64,000 nt of DNA from Candidatus Burkholderia humilis (GCA_001184405.1 LFMX01000003.1:1-64000), one strand, 5' to 3'; positions 8,322-18,628 are shown, counted from the first letter of the stretch. The notes: a model not told the origin generated them from the sequence alone. Numbers and translations are program-made.

Positions 8322-9574
8322 TCAATAGAGTGGCACGGAACGCAGATCGTTGACTTCCTTCACGGACACCCGCGCGCCGCGATTGCCCCATGCCGTGCGG
8401 ATATACGTGACGACCGCCGCCACTTCCACATCGGACAAGGACTGCGCGAACGGCGGCATGCCGTAAGGCTTCGGGTTCTTGAACGTGCCCGGCGGATACC
8501 CGCCGTTGAGCACCATGCGGATCGGATTCACCGCGCTGCTCATGACGATCGACTGGTTGTTGGCGAGCGGCGGAAAATCGGGCGGCTTGCCCTGACCTTG
8601 TGCCGCGTGACATTCGGCGCATTGTGCGTCGTAGATCTTCTTGCCGAGCGGCGACAGATTCGTCTTTTGTTCGACGATCGCCTGACTCGGCGGCTCGGAC
8701 TTGTCGCCGGAACGCGCGGGTAAAGCCTTCAGATAGACGGCCATCGCGCGCACGTCTTCTTCGCTCAAATACTGGAGACTGTCGTAGACGACTTCGGCCA
8801 TCGGTCCATACACCACCCCCTTGTTCGATACCCTCGCGTGCAGCAAGCCCACGATCTCGTCGATATTCCAGTCGCCCAGCCCCGCTTCCTTGTTCGATGT
8901 CAGCGACGGCGCGTACCAGTTCTGAATCGGAATCAGGCCGCCTTCGAACGCCTTCGAGGTCACGTTGCCGCCGAGCGCGTTGATCGCGGTGTGGCACATC
9001 GAGCAATGCCCGAGTCCTTCGACGAGATACGCGCCGCAATTCCATTGCGCCGACTGCTTCGGGTCAGGTTGATATTCGCCCTGCTTGAAAAACAGCGACC
9101 GCCAGCCGATCAGCAATTGCCGCTGGTTGAACCGGAAGCGCAATTCATGCGGCCGGTTCGGCTGATGCACTGGCGGCGTGGACATCAGGAACGCGTAGAT
9201 GGCGTCGGAATCGGCGCGCGTCACTTTGGTATACGACGCAAACGGCATCGCGGGATAGAGCAGCGAGCCGTCGCGCGACTTGCCGGTGTGCATCATCGTG
9301 TAGAACTCGTCGGCGGTCCAGTTGCCGAGGTCCGTTTCCTTGTCCGACGAGATGTTGGGCGTGAAGAGCGTGCCGAACGGCGTGTCCATCGGGCGGCCGC
9401 CGCCGAAGGTCTTGCCCGCCGGCAGCGTGTGACACGCGATGCAATCGCCCGCGCGCGCGAGATACTTGCCGCGCTTGATCGTGGCGGCATCGCCTTGTGC
9501 GAACGCTGGGGTGCACGCCGCCATCAAAATCGCGACGGTCAGCGCTCAGAAAGATCGAGAACAGAGCACGGCAT
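8322..9574 (-). pseudogene. Triheme cytochrome c (alcohol/gluconate dehydrogenase cytochrome-subunit type), signal peptide frameshifted
   Basis: Open from a TTG at 9527 to 8322, 401 residues, with three heme motifs (CIACH, CSMCH, CAECH) and the repeated GNW/DGS-type loops of the three-domain cytochrome subunits of membrane dehydrogenases. The natural start appears to be the ATG at 9574, whose frame encodes the start of a hydrophobic leader but is shifted near 9545 and stops. The frame of the mature protein keeps only the end of the leader (ILMAACTPAFAQG). Without the shift this would be an exported electron-transfer protein feeding the oxidase. The enzyme body is intact; export is doubtful. 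Confidence 0.75.
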
Positions 9575-9581
9575 GCCCTCT

Positions 9582-10193
9582 TTAGTTGTGCACGCTACCA
9601 CATTCGAGCGGCATCTTGAGTGTTCCGGCCGCGACCGGCACCGGATTGGCCGGCGCAGGCAGCGATGCGAGATACGCAGCGATCGCGGTGATATCGCGCT
9701 CCGACAGCAGCTTCGCGACCTGCGCCATGCAATCGGGCGCCACCGTCGAGCGCGTGCCGTATCGCCATGCGCCGAGTTGCGCGCTCAGGTAATCCGCATG
9801 CAGACCGAGCAGACCGGGTATCGCGGGTTCCATGCCGGTCATCGCGCCGCCGTGACAGCTCACGCACGCGGGCACCTTGCGCGACGCATCGCCTTTCGTC
9901 ACGAGCGTTTTGCCGAGATCGAGCGTGGCGGCATCGACGGTGACTTTCGACGGCGGCGGAAACGGCGGGCGCTCGCTGGCGAAGTAATCGGCGATCTGCT
10001 TGAGGTATGCATCCGGGAGATACGCGAGCAGATAGTTTATCGGCGGGTACTTGCGGCGCCCGTCGCGAAATGCAAGCAGTTGCTTGTACAGATAGCCTGC
10101 GGGCTTGCCCGACAGACGCGGGAAATAGTCGTTGTCCGTGCCTTCGCCATGCGCGCCGTGACAGGCGGCGCAACCCATCATGCGGGCCTGCAT
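9582..10193 (-). pseudogene. Cytochrome c4-like diheme cytochrome, leader frameshifted
   Basis: The mature part is open from 10193 (MQARMMGCAACHGAHGEG) to 9582 with two heme motifs, CAACH and CVSCH, in a repeat of about 90 residues each, as in cytochrome c4. The leader peptide (a hydrophobic stretch reading ILSALFSA) lies upstream to about 10260 in another frame, so an indel separates the signal from the mature protein. First gene of the minus-strand oxidase operon. The protein probably donated electrons to the ba3 oxidase. Confidence 0.7.
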
Positions 10194-10259
10194 GGTGTCC
10201 GGGGCGCGTTCGAGCGGCGGCGCTGAAGAGCGCGGACAAGATCGATGTGCTGCACTTGC

Positions 10260-10611
10260 GCACGTATCCCCGTTGTCGGATTGCCGTATTCGATTGCTGG
10301 AGCCGCATCGTTAGAAGCGATACACGCTCTGGCGCTGTTCTCCAAGACACTGCAACGAAATGCTACTGACGGGTTCGCCTGGCTCCTCTGATGTTAGGAG
10401 AGCGTCGCTCGTTTCTCCAGCACTGAAATTGTCGCAATGTGTGCAATCAATGCGTATGACAGACGGAATTGTTTTTTGCGCTAGAACAAAAAAGCGCGTC
10501 TTTTTGAGATGCGAAACAACAAGTGTCGCGCGCGTGCAGCGGCAGTCATTGCCGCGTTGCTTCGTTGTGCAGCGGGCGGTGCGTAGATCGCGCGGATAAA
10601 ACGATGCGCGG
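10260..10611. other. Gene-free stretch upstream of the oxidase operon
   Basis: Between the leader of the cytochrome c4-like gene and the end of norR. It holds no reading frame I can support. It should contain the promoter of the minus-strand oxidase operon, but I see no convincing FNR or NorR palindrome. Confidence 0.4.
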
Positions 10612-12148
10612 CTACTTCAGCCCGAGCCGCTTGGCGAGACGATTGAGATTCGCTCGATCGATACCCAGCTCGCGCGCCGCCGATGCCCAGTTCTGGTCAT
10701 GACGCACGAGTGCATCGACGATGAGCGTGCGCTCGTACGCCGTGACGGCGGCGCGAAAATCGACGCCTTGCGCGGTCACTGGCGCGGTGGTTGCGACGGC
10801 GCTTGCATCGTCCCTGCGTGAGATCGGCGGCGGTCAGCGTCAGGATGCGCGGCCGCTCGCGATGCGCCGCCAGCGCCTTCAACGCGCTGCGCCCGATCAG
10901 ATGCTCCAGTTCGCGCACGTTGCCCGGCCAGCGATACGCGAGCAGCGCGGCTTGCGCATCGGCGGAAAGACGCAGGCTCAGCAACCCGAGACGCGAACGA
11001 TTTTCTTCGAGAAAGTAGCCTGCGAGCAGCAGGACATCGCGGCCGCGTTCGCGCAACGGTGGCACGACGAGCGGATACACCGACAGCCGATGATACAGAT
11101 CCGCGCGAAAACGCCCGGCGCGGACTTCATCGGCCAGATCGCGATTGGTCGCCGCGATCAGCCGCACATCGACCTTGTGCTCGCTATCCGAACCGATGCG
11201 CTGCAACTGGCCGTTCTGCAGCACGCGCAAGAGCTTCGCCTGCACGGCGAGCGGCAGTTCGCCGACTTCATCGAGAAAGAGCGTGCCGCCATCGGCCAAT
11301 TCGAATTTCCCGCGCCGATCCGACGACGCCCCCGAAAACGCGCCGCACACATGCCCGAACAGTTCGCTTTCGACGAGCGTGTCCGGCAGCGCCGCGCAAT
11401 TCAGGCTGATGAGCGGCTTGTCGGCGCGCGACGACAGCGCGTGAATCTCGCTCGCGACGAGTTCCTTGCCGACGCCGGTTTCGCCGGTGATGAGCACGGT
11501 CAGATCGCTCGACGCGACGATGCCGATCTCCTCCATCAACTTGCGATGCCGCTCGCTGCTGCCGATGATCTCGCGCCGCCGCGAGTCGCCCGCTTGCCGA
11601 TACACCTCCGCGCGCTGCCGCTCGGCTTCGCTGGAGCGCGCGAGCCTGTCCATGCGCTCCGCGACACTGACGGTCGCTGCCGCGAGACCGAGAAACGCCT
11701 GCAGCGAGGCGGTATCGATGTCGTCGAAGCGAGCGGGATCGAGCGCATCGAGCGTCAGCAGCCCCCACGCGCGATCGTCGATGTCGAGCGGACAGCCCAG
11801 ACAATCGTGCACTTCGAGATGGCCGCTGACGCCTTTGACGAGGCCGTCGTACGAATCGGGCAGATCGGAATGCGCGGGAAACCGCGTGCGATCGGTGCGC
11901 GACAAAATGCGCGCGAATCGCGGATGTTCGCTCACGCGAAAGCGCCGCCCGAGCGTATCGCTCGACAAACCGTCGATGGCCAGCGGCACTAGCGTGTCGC
12001 CGGCGAAACGCAGAAGCGCGGTGGCATCGGCGGGATAGAGTGCGCGCAGCGTCGTGAGCAGACGCCTGTAGCGCTCGGTGTCCAGCATGCCGCGCGACAG
12101 GTCTTCGATCAGAGGAATGAGGGCGTCGAGCAGCACGCGTGAAGTCAT
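10612..12148 (-). pseudogene. norR: NorR, nitric-oxide-responsive sigma-54 activator, frameshifted before its DNA-binding domain
   Basis: From the ATG at 12148: a GAF sensor domain (about residues 20-170), then the AAA+ sigma-54 activation domain with Walker A GETGVGKE, the loop GAFSGA (usual GAFTGA), Walker [13 protein letters not shown] and 'WPGNVRELEHLIGRS'. Near 10820 the frame is lost after LTAADL. The Fis-type helix-turn-helix (NWASAARELGIDRANLNRLA, KRLGLK) is found in another frame and ends at 10612. The 483-residue frame that remains has a meaningless C-terminus and cannot bind DNA specifically. Divergent from hmp, its usual target. Confidence 0.88.
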
Positions 12149-12164
12149 TGCGACTACATCTGCA

Positions 12165-12191
12165 GTCTTTTTGACCAGAGTCTATTCGACC
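12165..12191. promoter_or_regulatory. Two probable NorR-binding sites
   Basis: GTCTTTTTGACC (12165-12176) and GTCTATTCGACC (12180-12191) share the GT-N7-AC core of NorR operators and are repeated 15 bp apart. They lie in the divergent norR-hmp gap, upstream of a sigma-54-like element. NorR normally binds such repeated sites as an enhancer. Confidence 0.6.
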
Positions 12192-12232
12192 ATGATTTGA
12201 GTCAAGGCGTTGATTTATCGACGATTGTAGAC

Positions 12233-12249
12233 TGGCACAGAACGTGTAT
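12233..12249 (+). promoter_or_regulatory. Sigma-54-like promoter of hmp, -12 element imperfect
   Basis: TGGCAC-AGAAC-GTGTA matches the -24 half exactly, but has GT where the invariant -12 GC is expected (consensus TGGCAC-N5-TTGCA). It lies about 50 bp upstream of the hmp start and 40-70 bp downstream of the NorR sites. Either a weak promoter or one that has decayed. Confidence 0.4.
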
Positions 12250-12299
12250 GTCAGTCGGCCAGCAAATTCGTTGCTTCATACTTTATGAGGAAAACTCAA

Positions 12300-13460
12300 A
12301 TGCTCTCAGCCGAACATCGCGCCATCGTCAAAGCCACCGTTCCCCTGCTCGAAAGCGGCGGCGAAGCGCTCACCACGCACTTCTACAACAAGCTGCTGGA
12401 CGAGCATCCGGAAGTGCGCCCGATGTTCAATCAGGCGCATCAGGCCAACGGCGTGCTGATGTACGCGCACCATATCGATGAACTGGAGAAGCTCGGCGGT
12501 CTCGTCGGCCAGATCATCAACAAGCACGTCGCGCTCGATATTCAGCCGGAGTATTATGCGATCGTCGGAGGCTGCCTGCTGAAGTCGATCCGCGAAGTGC
12601 TCGGCGCGGAGATCGCGACCGATGCTGTGATCGAGGCGTGGGCGGCTGCGTATCAGCAGCTCGCGGATATCCTGATCGGCCTGGAAGAAGGCATCTACAG
12701 CGCGCGCGAACAGGCGCCGGGCGGGTGGCGCGGCACGCGTCGTTTCGTGGTCGAGCGCAAGATCGCGGAGAGCGATGAGATCACGTCGTTCTATCTCGTG
12801 CCGGAAGACGGCGGCGCGCTGCTCGATTTTCAGCCGGGCCAGTACATCGGCTTGCGCGTGGTCATCGATGGCGAGGAAACGCGCCGCAATTACTCGCTGT
12901 CGGCGGCGTCGAACGGACGCGAATATCAGATTAGCGTGAAGCGCGAGCCGAACGGCCGCGTGTCGAATTTCCTGCATGAAAGCGTGCGCGCAGGTGACGT
13001 GCTCGAACTCTATCCGCCCGCCGGTGATTTCAAGCTCGAACACACGGAGCGCCCGCTCGTGCTGATCAGCGGCGGTGTCGGCATCACGCCGACGCTCGCC
13101 ATGCTCAACGCCGCGCTCGAGCCCAGCCCGCAGCGTCCGGTGCACTTCATCCACGCGGCGCGGCATGGCGGCGTGCATGCGTTCCGCGAATCGATCGAGG
13201 AACTGGTGGCGCGTTATCCGCAGCTTCAGCGCTTTTACTGCTACGAGAACAAGCGCGACGGCGATCACGAAGCGCACGGCATCGGTTTCGTCGATGAAGC
13301 GTTGCTCGGCCAATGGCTCCCCGCCAACCGCGATGTCGACGCGTATTTTCTCGGTCCGAAGCCGTTCATGAAGGCGGTGAAGCGGCATCTGAAAGCGGTC
13401 GGTGTGCCCGATGCACAAAGTCGCTACGAGTTCTTCGGCCCGGCTTCGGCACTCGAATAA
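12300..13460 (+). CDS. hmp: Flavohaemoglobin (nitric oxide dioxygenase) with a deleted distal-pocket segment
   Basis: 386 residues from the ATG at 12300, preceded by GAGGAAA; an ATG 15 bases earlier fits the family less well. Globin domain: MLSAEHRAIVKATVPLLES, Tyr29 (TyrB10) and the proximal His in INKHVALDI. FAD/NAD domain: RRNYSLSAAS, GDFKLE, ISGGVGITPTLAML and a C-terminal YEFFGPAS. Compared with E. coli Hmp, nine residues are missing in frame after residue 49 (HQA|NGVLMY), the stretch that carries the conserved distal Gln (GlnE7, Gln53 in E. coli). The frame is otherwise intact, so protein may be made, but NO dioxygenation is likely impaired. Detoxifies NO in the cytoplasm under NorR control. 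Confidence 0.9.
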   Translation: MLSAEHRAIVKATVPLLESGGEALTTHFYNKLLDEHPEVRPMFNQAHQANGVLMYAHHIDELEKLGGLVGQIINKHVALDIQPEYYAIVGGCLLKSIREVLGAEIATDAVIEAWAAAYQQLADILIGLEEGIYSAREQAPGGWRGTRRFVVERKIAESDEITSFYLVPEDGGALLDFQPGQYIGLRVVIDGEETRRNYSLSAASNGREYQISVKREPNGRVSNFLHESVRAGDVLELYPPAGDFKLEHTERPLVLISGGVGITPTLAMLNAALEPSPQRPVHFIHAARHGGVHAFRESIEELVARYPQLQRFYCYENKRDGDHEAHGIGFVDEALLGQWLPANRDVDAYFLGPKPFMKAVKRHLKAVGVPDAQSRYEFFGPASALE

Positions 13461-13472
13461 CGCTCGTTGCGC

Positions 13473-13505
13473 GCCCGCGGCTTCTCTAGCCGCAGGCTTT
13501 TTTTT
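13473..13505 (+). terminator. Rho-independent terminator after hmp
   Basis: Stem GCCCGCGGC / GCCGCAGGC with the loop TTCTCTA and a following run of eight T. It begins 12 bases after the hmp stop. Confidence 0.8.
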
Positions 13506-13631
13506 GACCGAAACTGGCTACCTCAAATTTCTGAAAATCGGTCATTCAAAAACGCCACCTTGCCGCCTAATCTTCACGTGTCGCGCTGCTTTTCAAGGCG
13601 TTCCACCGAAGCAAGCAAAGAGGACACAGTC

Positions 13632-14069
13632 ATGGAATCCCGTCTCGACTTCTACAAAGCCAGCCCCGCCGCGATCAAGTCGATGCTCGGACTGGAGGAA
13701 CGCATCGGCAAATCGGGTATCGAAAAATCGCTGGCAGAATTGGTGCGGCTGCGCGCGTCGCAGATCAACAGCTGCGCGTTTTGCGTCGATATGCACACGA
13801 CGGACGCGAAGAAAGGCGGTGAAACGGATCGACGATTGGCGACGGTCGTCGTGTGGCGCGAAACGCCGTTTTTCACCGATCGCGAACGCGCCGCGTTGGA
13901 ATGGACGGAAGCGCTCACGCTCATTTCCGAAGCGCACGTTCCGGATCACGTCTGGGAAGCCGTCAAACCGCATCTCAGCGATGAGGAAATCGTCGATCTG
14001 ACGCTGCTCATCTCCGCGATCAACAGCTGGAACCGCTTTGCGATCGCGTTCCGCAAGATGCCCGCTTGA
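13632..14069 (+). CDS. Carboxymuconolactone decarboxylase / AhpD-like peroxidase-related protein
   Basis: Intact 145-residue protein with ribosome site AGAGGAC. The AhpD-type redox centre CAFCVDMH sits at residues 48-55 within 'RLRASQINSCAFCVDMHT'. The family forms hexamers of all-helical subunits; members with CxxC...H act as alkylhydroperoxidases. The following cupin gene starts 11 bases after its stop, suggesting a two-gene operon for peroxide or electrophile stress. Confidence 0.88.
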   Translation: MESRLDFYKASPAAIKSMLGLEERIGKSGIEKSLAELVRLRASQINSCAFCVDMHTTDAKKGGETDRRLATVVVWRETPFFTDRERAALEWTEALTLISEAHVPDHVWEAVKPHLSDEEIVDLTLLISAINSWNRFAIAFRKMPA

Positions 14070-14079
14070 GGAGATCGCC

Positions 14080-14466
14080 ATGAAGCAACCCCTTCTCGCG
14101 CTTGCCGCGATGCTCGCGGCGGACGCGCTCCACGCGGAAACCATCACGCCCGTTCAGAAGCAACCGATACCGGAAGCCGCCGGCAAGAACGTGCTGATGG
14201 CGACCGTCGCGTACAAGCCCGGCGAGGCATCGGAGGCGCATAGGCATCCGGGTTCGATCTTCGCGTACGTGCTCGAAGGCCATGTCACGTCGCAAATCGA
14301 AGGATCGCCCGCAAAAACCTATGGGCCGGGCGAATCGTGGTATGAACCGCCGGGCGCGCATCACATCGTGTCGAAAAATGTGAGCCGCACAAAGCCTGCG
14401 AAGTTGCTCGTGTTCACGCTTGCCGGTGAAGGCGATCCGGTGAAGCTGCCGGTGCCCGCGAAGTGA
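14080..14466 (+). CDS. Exported cupin-domain protein
   Basis: 128 residues with a signal peptide (MKQPLLALAAMLAADALHA). A single cupin barrel follows: motif 1 GEASEAHRHPGSIFAYVLEG and motif 2 GESWYEPPGAHHIVSKN, both keeping the metal-binding histidines. Exact reaction unknown. It follows the AhpD-like gene closely, with GAGGAG as ribosome site. Intact. Confidence 0.85.
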   Translation: MKQPLLALAAMLAADALHAETITPVQKQPIPEAAGKNVLMATVAYKPGEASEAHRHPGSIFAYVLEGHVTSQIEGSPAKTYGPGESWYEPPGAHHIVSKNVSRTKPAKLLVFTLAGEGDPVKLPVPAK

Positions 14467-14529
14467 ACGACGTTTTTTGACATTCGAGCGGACGAGTTTG
14501 GCGAGAATCGGGATTTCGCCTGCATTCTC

Positions 14530-14658
14530 ATGATCCGCTCACTCATTCTTCTCCTCGCCGTCACGCTGATGCTCGGCAGCTGCGCATTATTCGGCTGTAG
14601 CGGCCTGTTCGGCAACGGTGGCGGCGCCGGCGGATGCACCATCGGCACGCGCTTCTGA
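14530..14658 (+). CDS. Very small lipoprotein
   Basis: 42 residues: MIRSLILLLAVTLMLGSC forms a leader with a lipobox (LGSC), and the mature part is short and Gly/Cys-rich (LFGNGGGAGGCTIGTRF). Family unknown. Short frame, so support rests on the good leader alone. Confidence 0.5.
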   Translation: MIRSLILLLAVTLMLGSCALFGCSGLFGNGGGAGGCTIGTRF

Positions 14659-14770
14659 CGCCGCGCTTCCTCCTTTCTTCGTCTCCACGCGAGCCGGGTT
14701 TTGCTCGCACGTTCGTTCGACGATACTGCGTTCATCGGCGCATCGTGCGCAGTCGCAACGGAGACAGAGG

Positions 14771-14881
14771 ATGAACGCTCAGATCGGTCTGGTTCAATTC
14801 ACACTGCTGTTCGCGTCCATGCTGACGCTGATGCTGCAGACTCGAACGATCATGAACCGCCGCGTTCTGCGCCTGATATAA
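14771..14881 (+). CDS. Possible 36-residue membrane peptide
   Basis: ATG at 14771 preceded by GAGACAGAGG. It encodes one helix (IGLVQFTLLFASMLTLML) ending in a basic tail (MNRRVLRLI). No homology recalled. It could be a shadow frame, but the leader-like composition and ribosome site favour a small membrane protein. Confidence 0.35.
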   Translation: MNAQIGLVQFTLLFASMLTLMLQTRTIMNRRVLRLI

Positions 14882-15022
14882 CGCTCGAATAAGCGAGCGA
14901 GGAGACCACCTTTCCGGCGATCAACACGCGCCGATCGAGCGCGCGCTCGACAACAAGAAACGGGCGGCATCGCCGGGTCGCCCGCCCTTCTTCCTTATCG
15001 CGCCACTTGCCTTACTGCGCAC

Positions 15023-15054
15023 GAAAAAACCCCGACAGACGCGAGTCTGCCGGG
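15023..15054 (-). terminator. Terminator for the OprD-type porin gene
   Basis: Read on the minus strand: a stem of about ten pairs (GTCTGTCGGG / CCCGGCAGAC) with the loop TCGC, followed by a T6 run. It lies about 110 bases beyond the porin stop. Confidence 0.65.
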
Positions 15055-15160
15055 CGACATAGCGTGGGCGAGACATGGCAATCCGCAGCACGCCCCCTCT
15101 TTATATTGAAATTTAAAAGTAATATAAAGTTAAATTTTGTATGGTTTACGTGTGGCAGCG

Positions 15161-16606
15161 TTAAAAGACATTGACCGGGACGTTGACCATCAGGCGGAAG
15201 ACGTTGCTCGTGGTATCCGCGTAGTACTTGCTGCCGTGGTGATACATGTAATAGAACTTGATCGACGTGTCCTTGAACTTGCCCTCCGGCACCGTATAAC
15301 CCGGAACGATGCCGAACTCGTAGTGCGTGCCGTGTACCGGTTCGTCGTTCAAAATATAGCTGCCGGCGTTTGCCGTTCCGCTGTTGGCCATCGCGCTGCC
15401 GTCCGCGCCCCAACCGTAAGCGGTCCACATCGTGACTTTCGCGCGGGGCACGCCGTAATCCTTCAGGTTGAGCGAATAAAACAGGCTGACGGACTTTTCA
15501 TGCGGCTGGTTGTAGTCCACATCAAGCGAATTCGACAGAAAGTCGCCCGCCGACTGGCCCATATAGTCGAACATCTGATCGCCGACGATCTGCTGAAACG
15601 CGAACTGCACCGTATGCGCGCCGTGCGTGCCGGCCAGCGCCAGGCTATACGCATTGTTATTGATCGGCCCTTGCCGTTTGTCGCCGATCACGCCCGTGTA
15701 GTAATAGTTCAGCGCGCCGGTCCAGCGCAGCGTCTTCGGATCGCCGATGCTTTGCGTAGCGGACAGGTAATACTGCTGCCACACGTTGTTCGCCACGCTG
15801 CCATAGAGCGACACAGCCGTATCGTCGCCGCGCGTCCAGTCGCCGCCGAAGAAGCTGAATTGCGAAACATGCGTGCCGCCATATTCCGTCTTCAAACCCG
15901 ACACCGTCGTCATGCCGCGCGCGAGCACGCCGTCCACCGTGCCGCCCTTGAGCGTCAGATTCTTGATCTCGTTACTTGCCAGCGAAAAGCCGCGATACGT
16001 CGGCGGCAGCGCGCGGTTATCGTGTGGCGAGAGGAACGGATCGTCGAACAGTTGCTGACCGTACTTGACCACCGTATTCGACACGCGCACCTTCACGTCT
16101 CACACGCCGAGATACGCCCACGCAAGCTGGTTATAGCCGCCGCCATTGGTCGCGACGTGCACTTGATTGTTGCTGCTGCCGGGATCGCTGCTTCGTCCGC
16201 CGTTGAGCTTGAGCGCGCCGAACATCGACAGGGCGCCGCCGAATCCGATCAAACCCTTCGTGTATCCAGATTCGAAAACGGCCTGCGCGCCGAAGACCCA
16301 GGCATCCTTCTTCTTGACGGTATTGAACGTGTCATGCTCCGCAAACGATCGGAACAGCAAATTCAAATGCGAATCTTCGACGAACCCCTTCGACTTCGCC
16401 TGATTGCTGACTGGCGCATCAGCTTCCGTGTTGGGCGGTGAACTCGGCTCCATCGCCTGCTGGCGCGTGAGCAGATTGTCATTGGCCGATGGCTGCGCTT
16501 GCGCGGTCTGCGACGGCACCTGCTGCGCGTACGCGGACGTGGCGCCCGCGATATAAGCGCCGAAAAGAAGAATGGAAAGCGCGACGTAACGTTTTTGTTT
16601 TTTCAT
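15161..16606 (-). pseudogene. OprD-family outer membrane porin with in-frame stop
   Basis: The ATG at 16606 begins a signal peptide (MKKQKRYVALSILLFGAYIA, ...SAYAQQ) and the OprD N-terminus (GFVEDSHLNLLFRSFAEHDT). At 16100-16102 a TGA follows NQLAWAYLGV; the same frame then continues DVKVRVSNTVVKYGQQLFDD to the C-terminal strand VNVPVNVF and stops at 15161. No shift is needed, so one nonsense change breaks a porin of about 480 residues. OprD porins take up amino acids, peptides or aromatic acids; substrate not determinable. Its neighbour is a dipeptide ABC remnant. Confidence 0.88.
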
Positions 16607-16832
16607 GAAAAGTATCTCCAACTGACTCACCCTGCGGACTGCGTTATAAGTTTTATAAAAAGGATTCCGAACCAATTGATGCAACGACCTCTGCCTGCGA
16701 CAGGCGCTGGTCGAAGCACACAATTCACACAGAATGGATTGCTACGGGGAAGCGAACGACTTATCGTGTTGTTATGCTGGGTCTCTCATTACCTCGAATA
16801 TCGCCAGATTCTTAAAAACGCATAAATCGGAA

Positions 16833-17808
<976 letters not shown>

Positions 17809-17816
<8 letters not shown>

Positions 17817-17940
17817 GGCTGGTTTCCTGATAACGGGTTTTGATGGCATCGACCGGGCGATGGCACGCACGCAGCCAGTGCGTATCGACTTGGGTCAGCG
17901 CGGGCGCTTGTGAAGCGCATTCGCCGGTGGCATCGGCACA
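17809..17940 (-). pseudogene. dppD: 3' remnant of dppD (dipeptide ABC ATPase)
   Basis: A frame overlapping the dppF start reads [20 protein letters not shown], then [18 protein letters not shown] and a TGA at 17809-17811. This is the C-terminal Cys-rich end of DppD/OppD ATPases. Upstream of about 17940 the sense changes to that of the SRPBCC gene, so the rest of dppD has been deleted and its tail joined to a different gene. Confidence 0.6.
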
Positions 17941-18023
17941 ACTTCAGGCGTGATCAGCGCGGCCCAAAGCTTCTCGGGCGTCGTGCGGATATACGTCACA
18001 TAGACAAACGTGTCGCTACTCAT
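17895..18023 (-). pseudogene. SRPBCC (AHSA1-type) protein, truncated after about 26 residues
   Basis: Starts at 18023 with MSSDTFVYVTYIRTTPEKLW, the typical N-terminus of activator-of-Hsp90-type SRPBCC proteins encoded beside ArsR regulators. Its ATG overlaps the ArsR stop (ATGAGTAG), so the pair was coupled. After ALITPEV the sequence runs into dppD and stops at 17895. The ligand-binding barrel is missing. Confidence 0.7.
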
Positions 18024-18339
18024 GGTCGTCTCCTTCGAGCATGCGTTTGAGATCGGCGAGGGCATCGAGCCGTGGACGCTCAAACTTGCCGATCCAGCGC
18101 CGCGCGATTTCACCGATCGGCACCGGATTCAGAAAGTGATGCTTTTCGCGTCCGTGGCGCTGCGTCGAAACCAAATTAGCCTCTTCCAGCTGCGCCAGAT
18201 GTTTCGATACCGCCTGCCGCGACATGCCGAGGCCATCGCAGAGATCGTTCAGCGTTTGACCGTTGCGCGCGTGGAGACGGTCAAGCAACTGCCGGCGGCT
18301 TGCATCGGCGAAGGCGCGAAAAACCAGATCGTCGTCCAT
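18016..18339 (-). CDS. ArsR-family transcriptional regulator
   Basis: Intact, 107 residues from the ATG at 18339 (MDDDLVFRAFADASRRQLLD). Winged helix: LNDLCDGLGMSRQAVSKHLA QLEEANLV, then HGREKHHFLNPVPIGE. No metal-binding cysteines, so it belongs to the non-metal subgroup paired with SRPBCC proteins. It overlaps the truncated SRPBCC gene. A perfect palindrome just upstream is its likely operator. Confidence 0.88.
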   Translation of the reverse strand: MDDDLVFRAFADASRRQLLDRLHARNGQTLNDLCDGLGMSRQAVSKHLAQLEEANLVSTQRHGREKHHFLNPVPIGEIARRWIGKFERPRLDALADLKRMLEGDDHE

Positions 18340-18348
18340 AGACGCATT

Positions 18349-18368
18349 ATGCAACCTCTTGGTTGCAT
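18349..18368. promoter_or_regulatory. Probable ArsR operator palindrome
   Basis: ATGCAACC-TCTT-GGTTGCAT is a perfect 8-bp inverted repeat with a 4-bp spacer, ending 10 bases upstream of the ArsR start codon. The placement suits autorepression. Confidence 0.65.
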
Positions 18369-18478
18369 GTCAAGCACCGCTCGATTCCGGCGATATAAAC
18401 GACAACGCCCCGGAAGCGCACTCAGGCGCGTCCGTGGCGTGACGATTTGCTTTTTGACCGGGCGGAATTCTGTCCGGC

Positions 18479-18628
18479 TTACTTACGGCGATACGATTCG
18501 ACGAGGATCTCGCAGTTTTGCAGATGCAGTTGCAAAGCGCGGTTCCACTCGCGACGCACCGCAGCCTTTGCTGCGCGGATGAACGAACCGAACGAAACGA
18601 GCAAAGATTGTTGAGCGGCGGTTTTCAT
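18479..18628 (-). CDS. Small basic hypothetical protein (49 aa)
   Basis: ATG at 18628: MKTAAQQSLLVSFGSFIRAA, then KAAVRREWNRALQLHLQNCE and ILVESYRRK, stop at 18479. An amphipathic helical profile with no membrane helix. Upstream is an AT-rich tract with the palindrome GGTTATAACC (18654-18663), probably part of its promoter. No family recognised; the coherent composition makes it a plausible gene. Confidence 0.5.
   Translation of the reverse strand: MKTAAQQSLLVSFGSFIRAAKAAVRREWNRALQLHLQNCEILVESYRRK

Noticed and set aside
8838-10226. 462-codon plus-strand frame opposite the cytochrome genes
   Set aside because: Shadow of heme proteins on the other strand; the CxxCH motifs are only on the minus strand.
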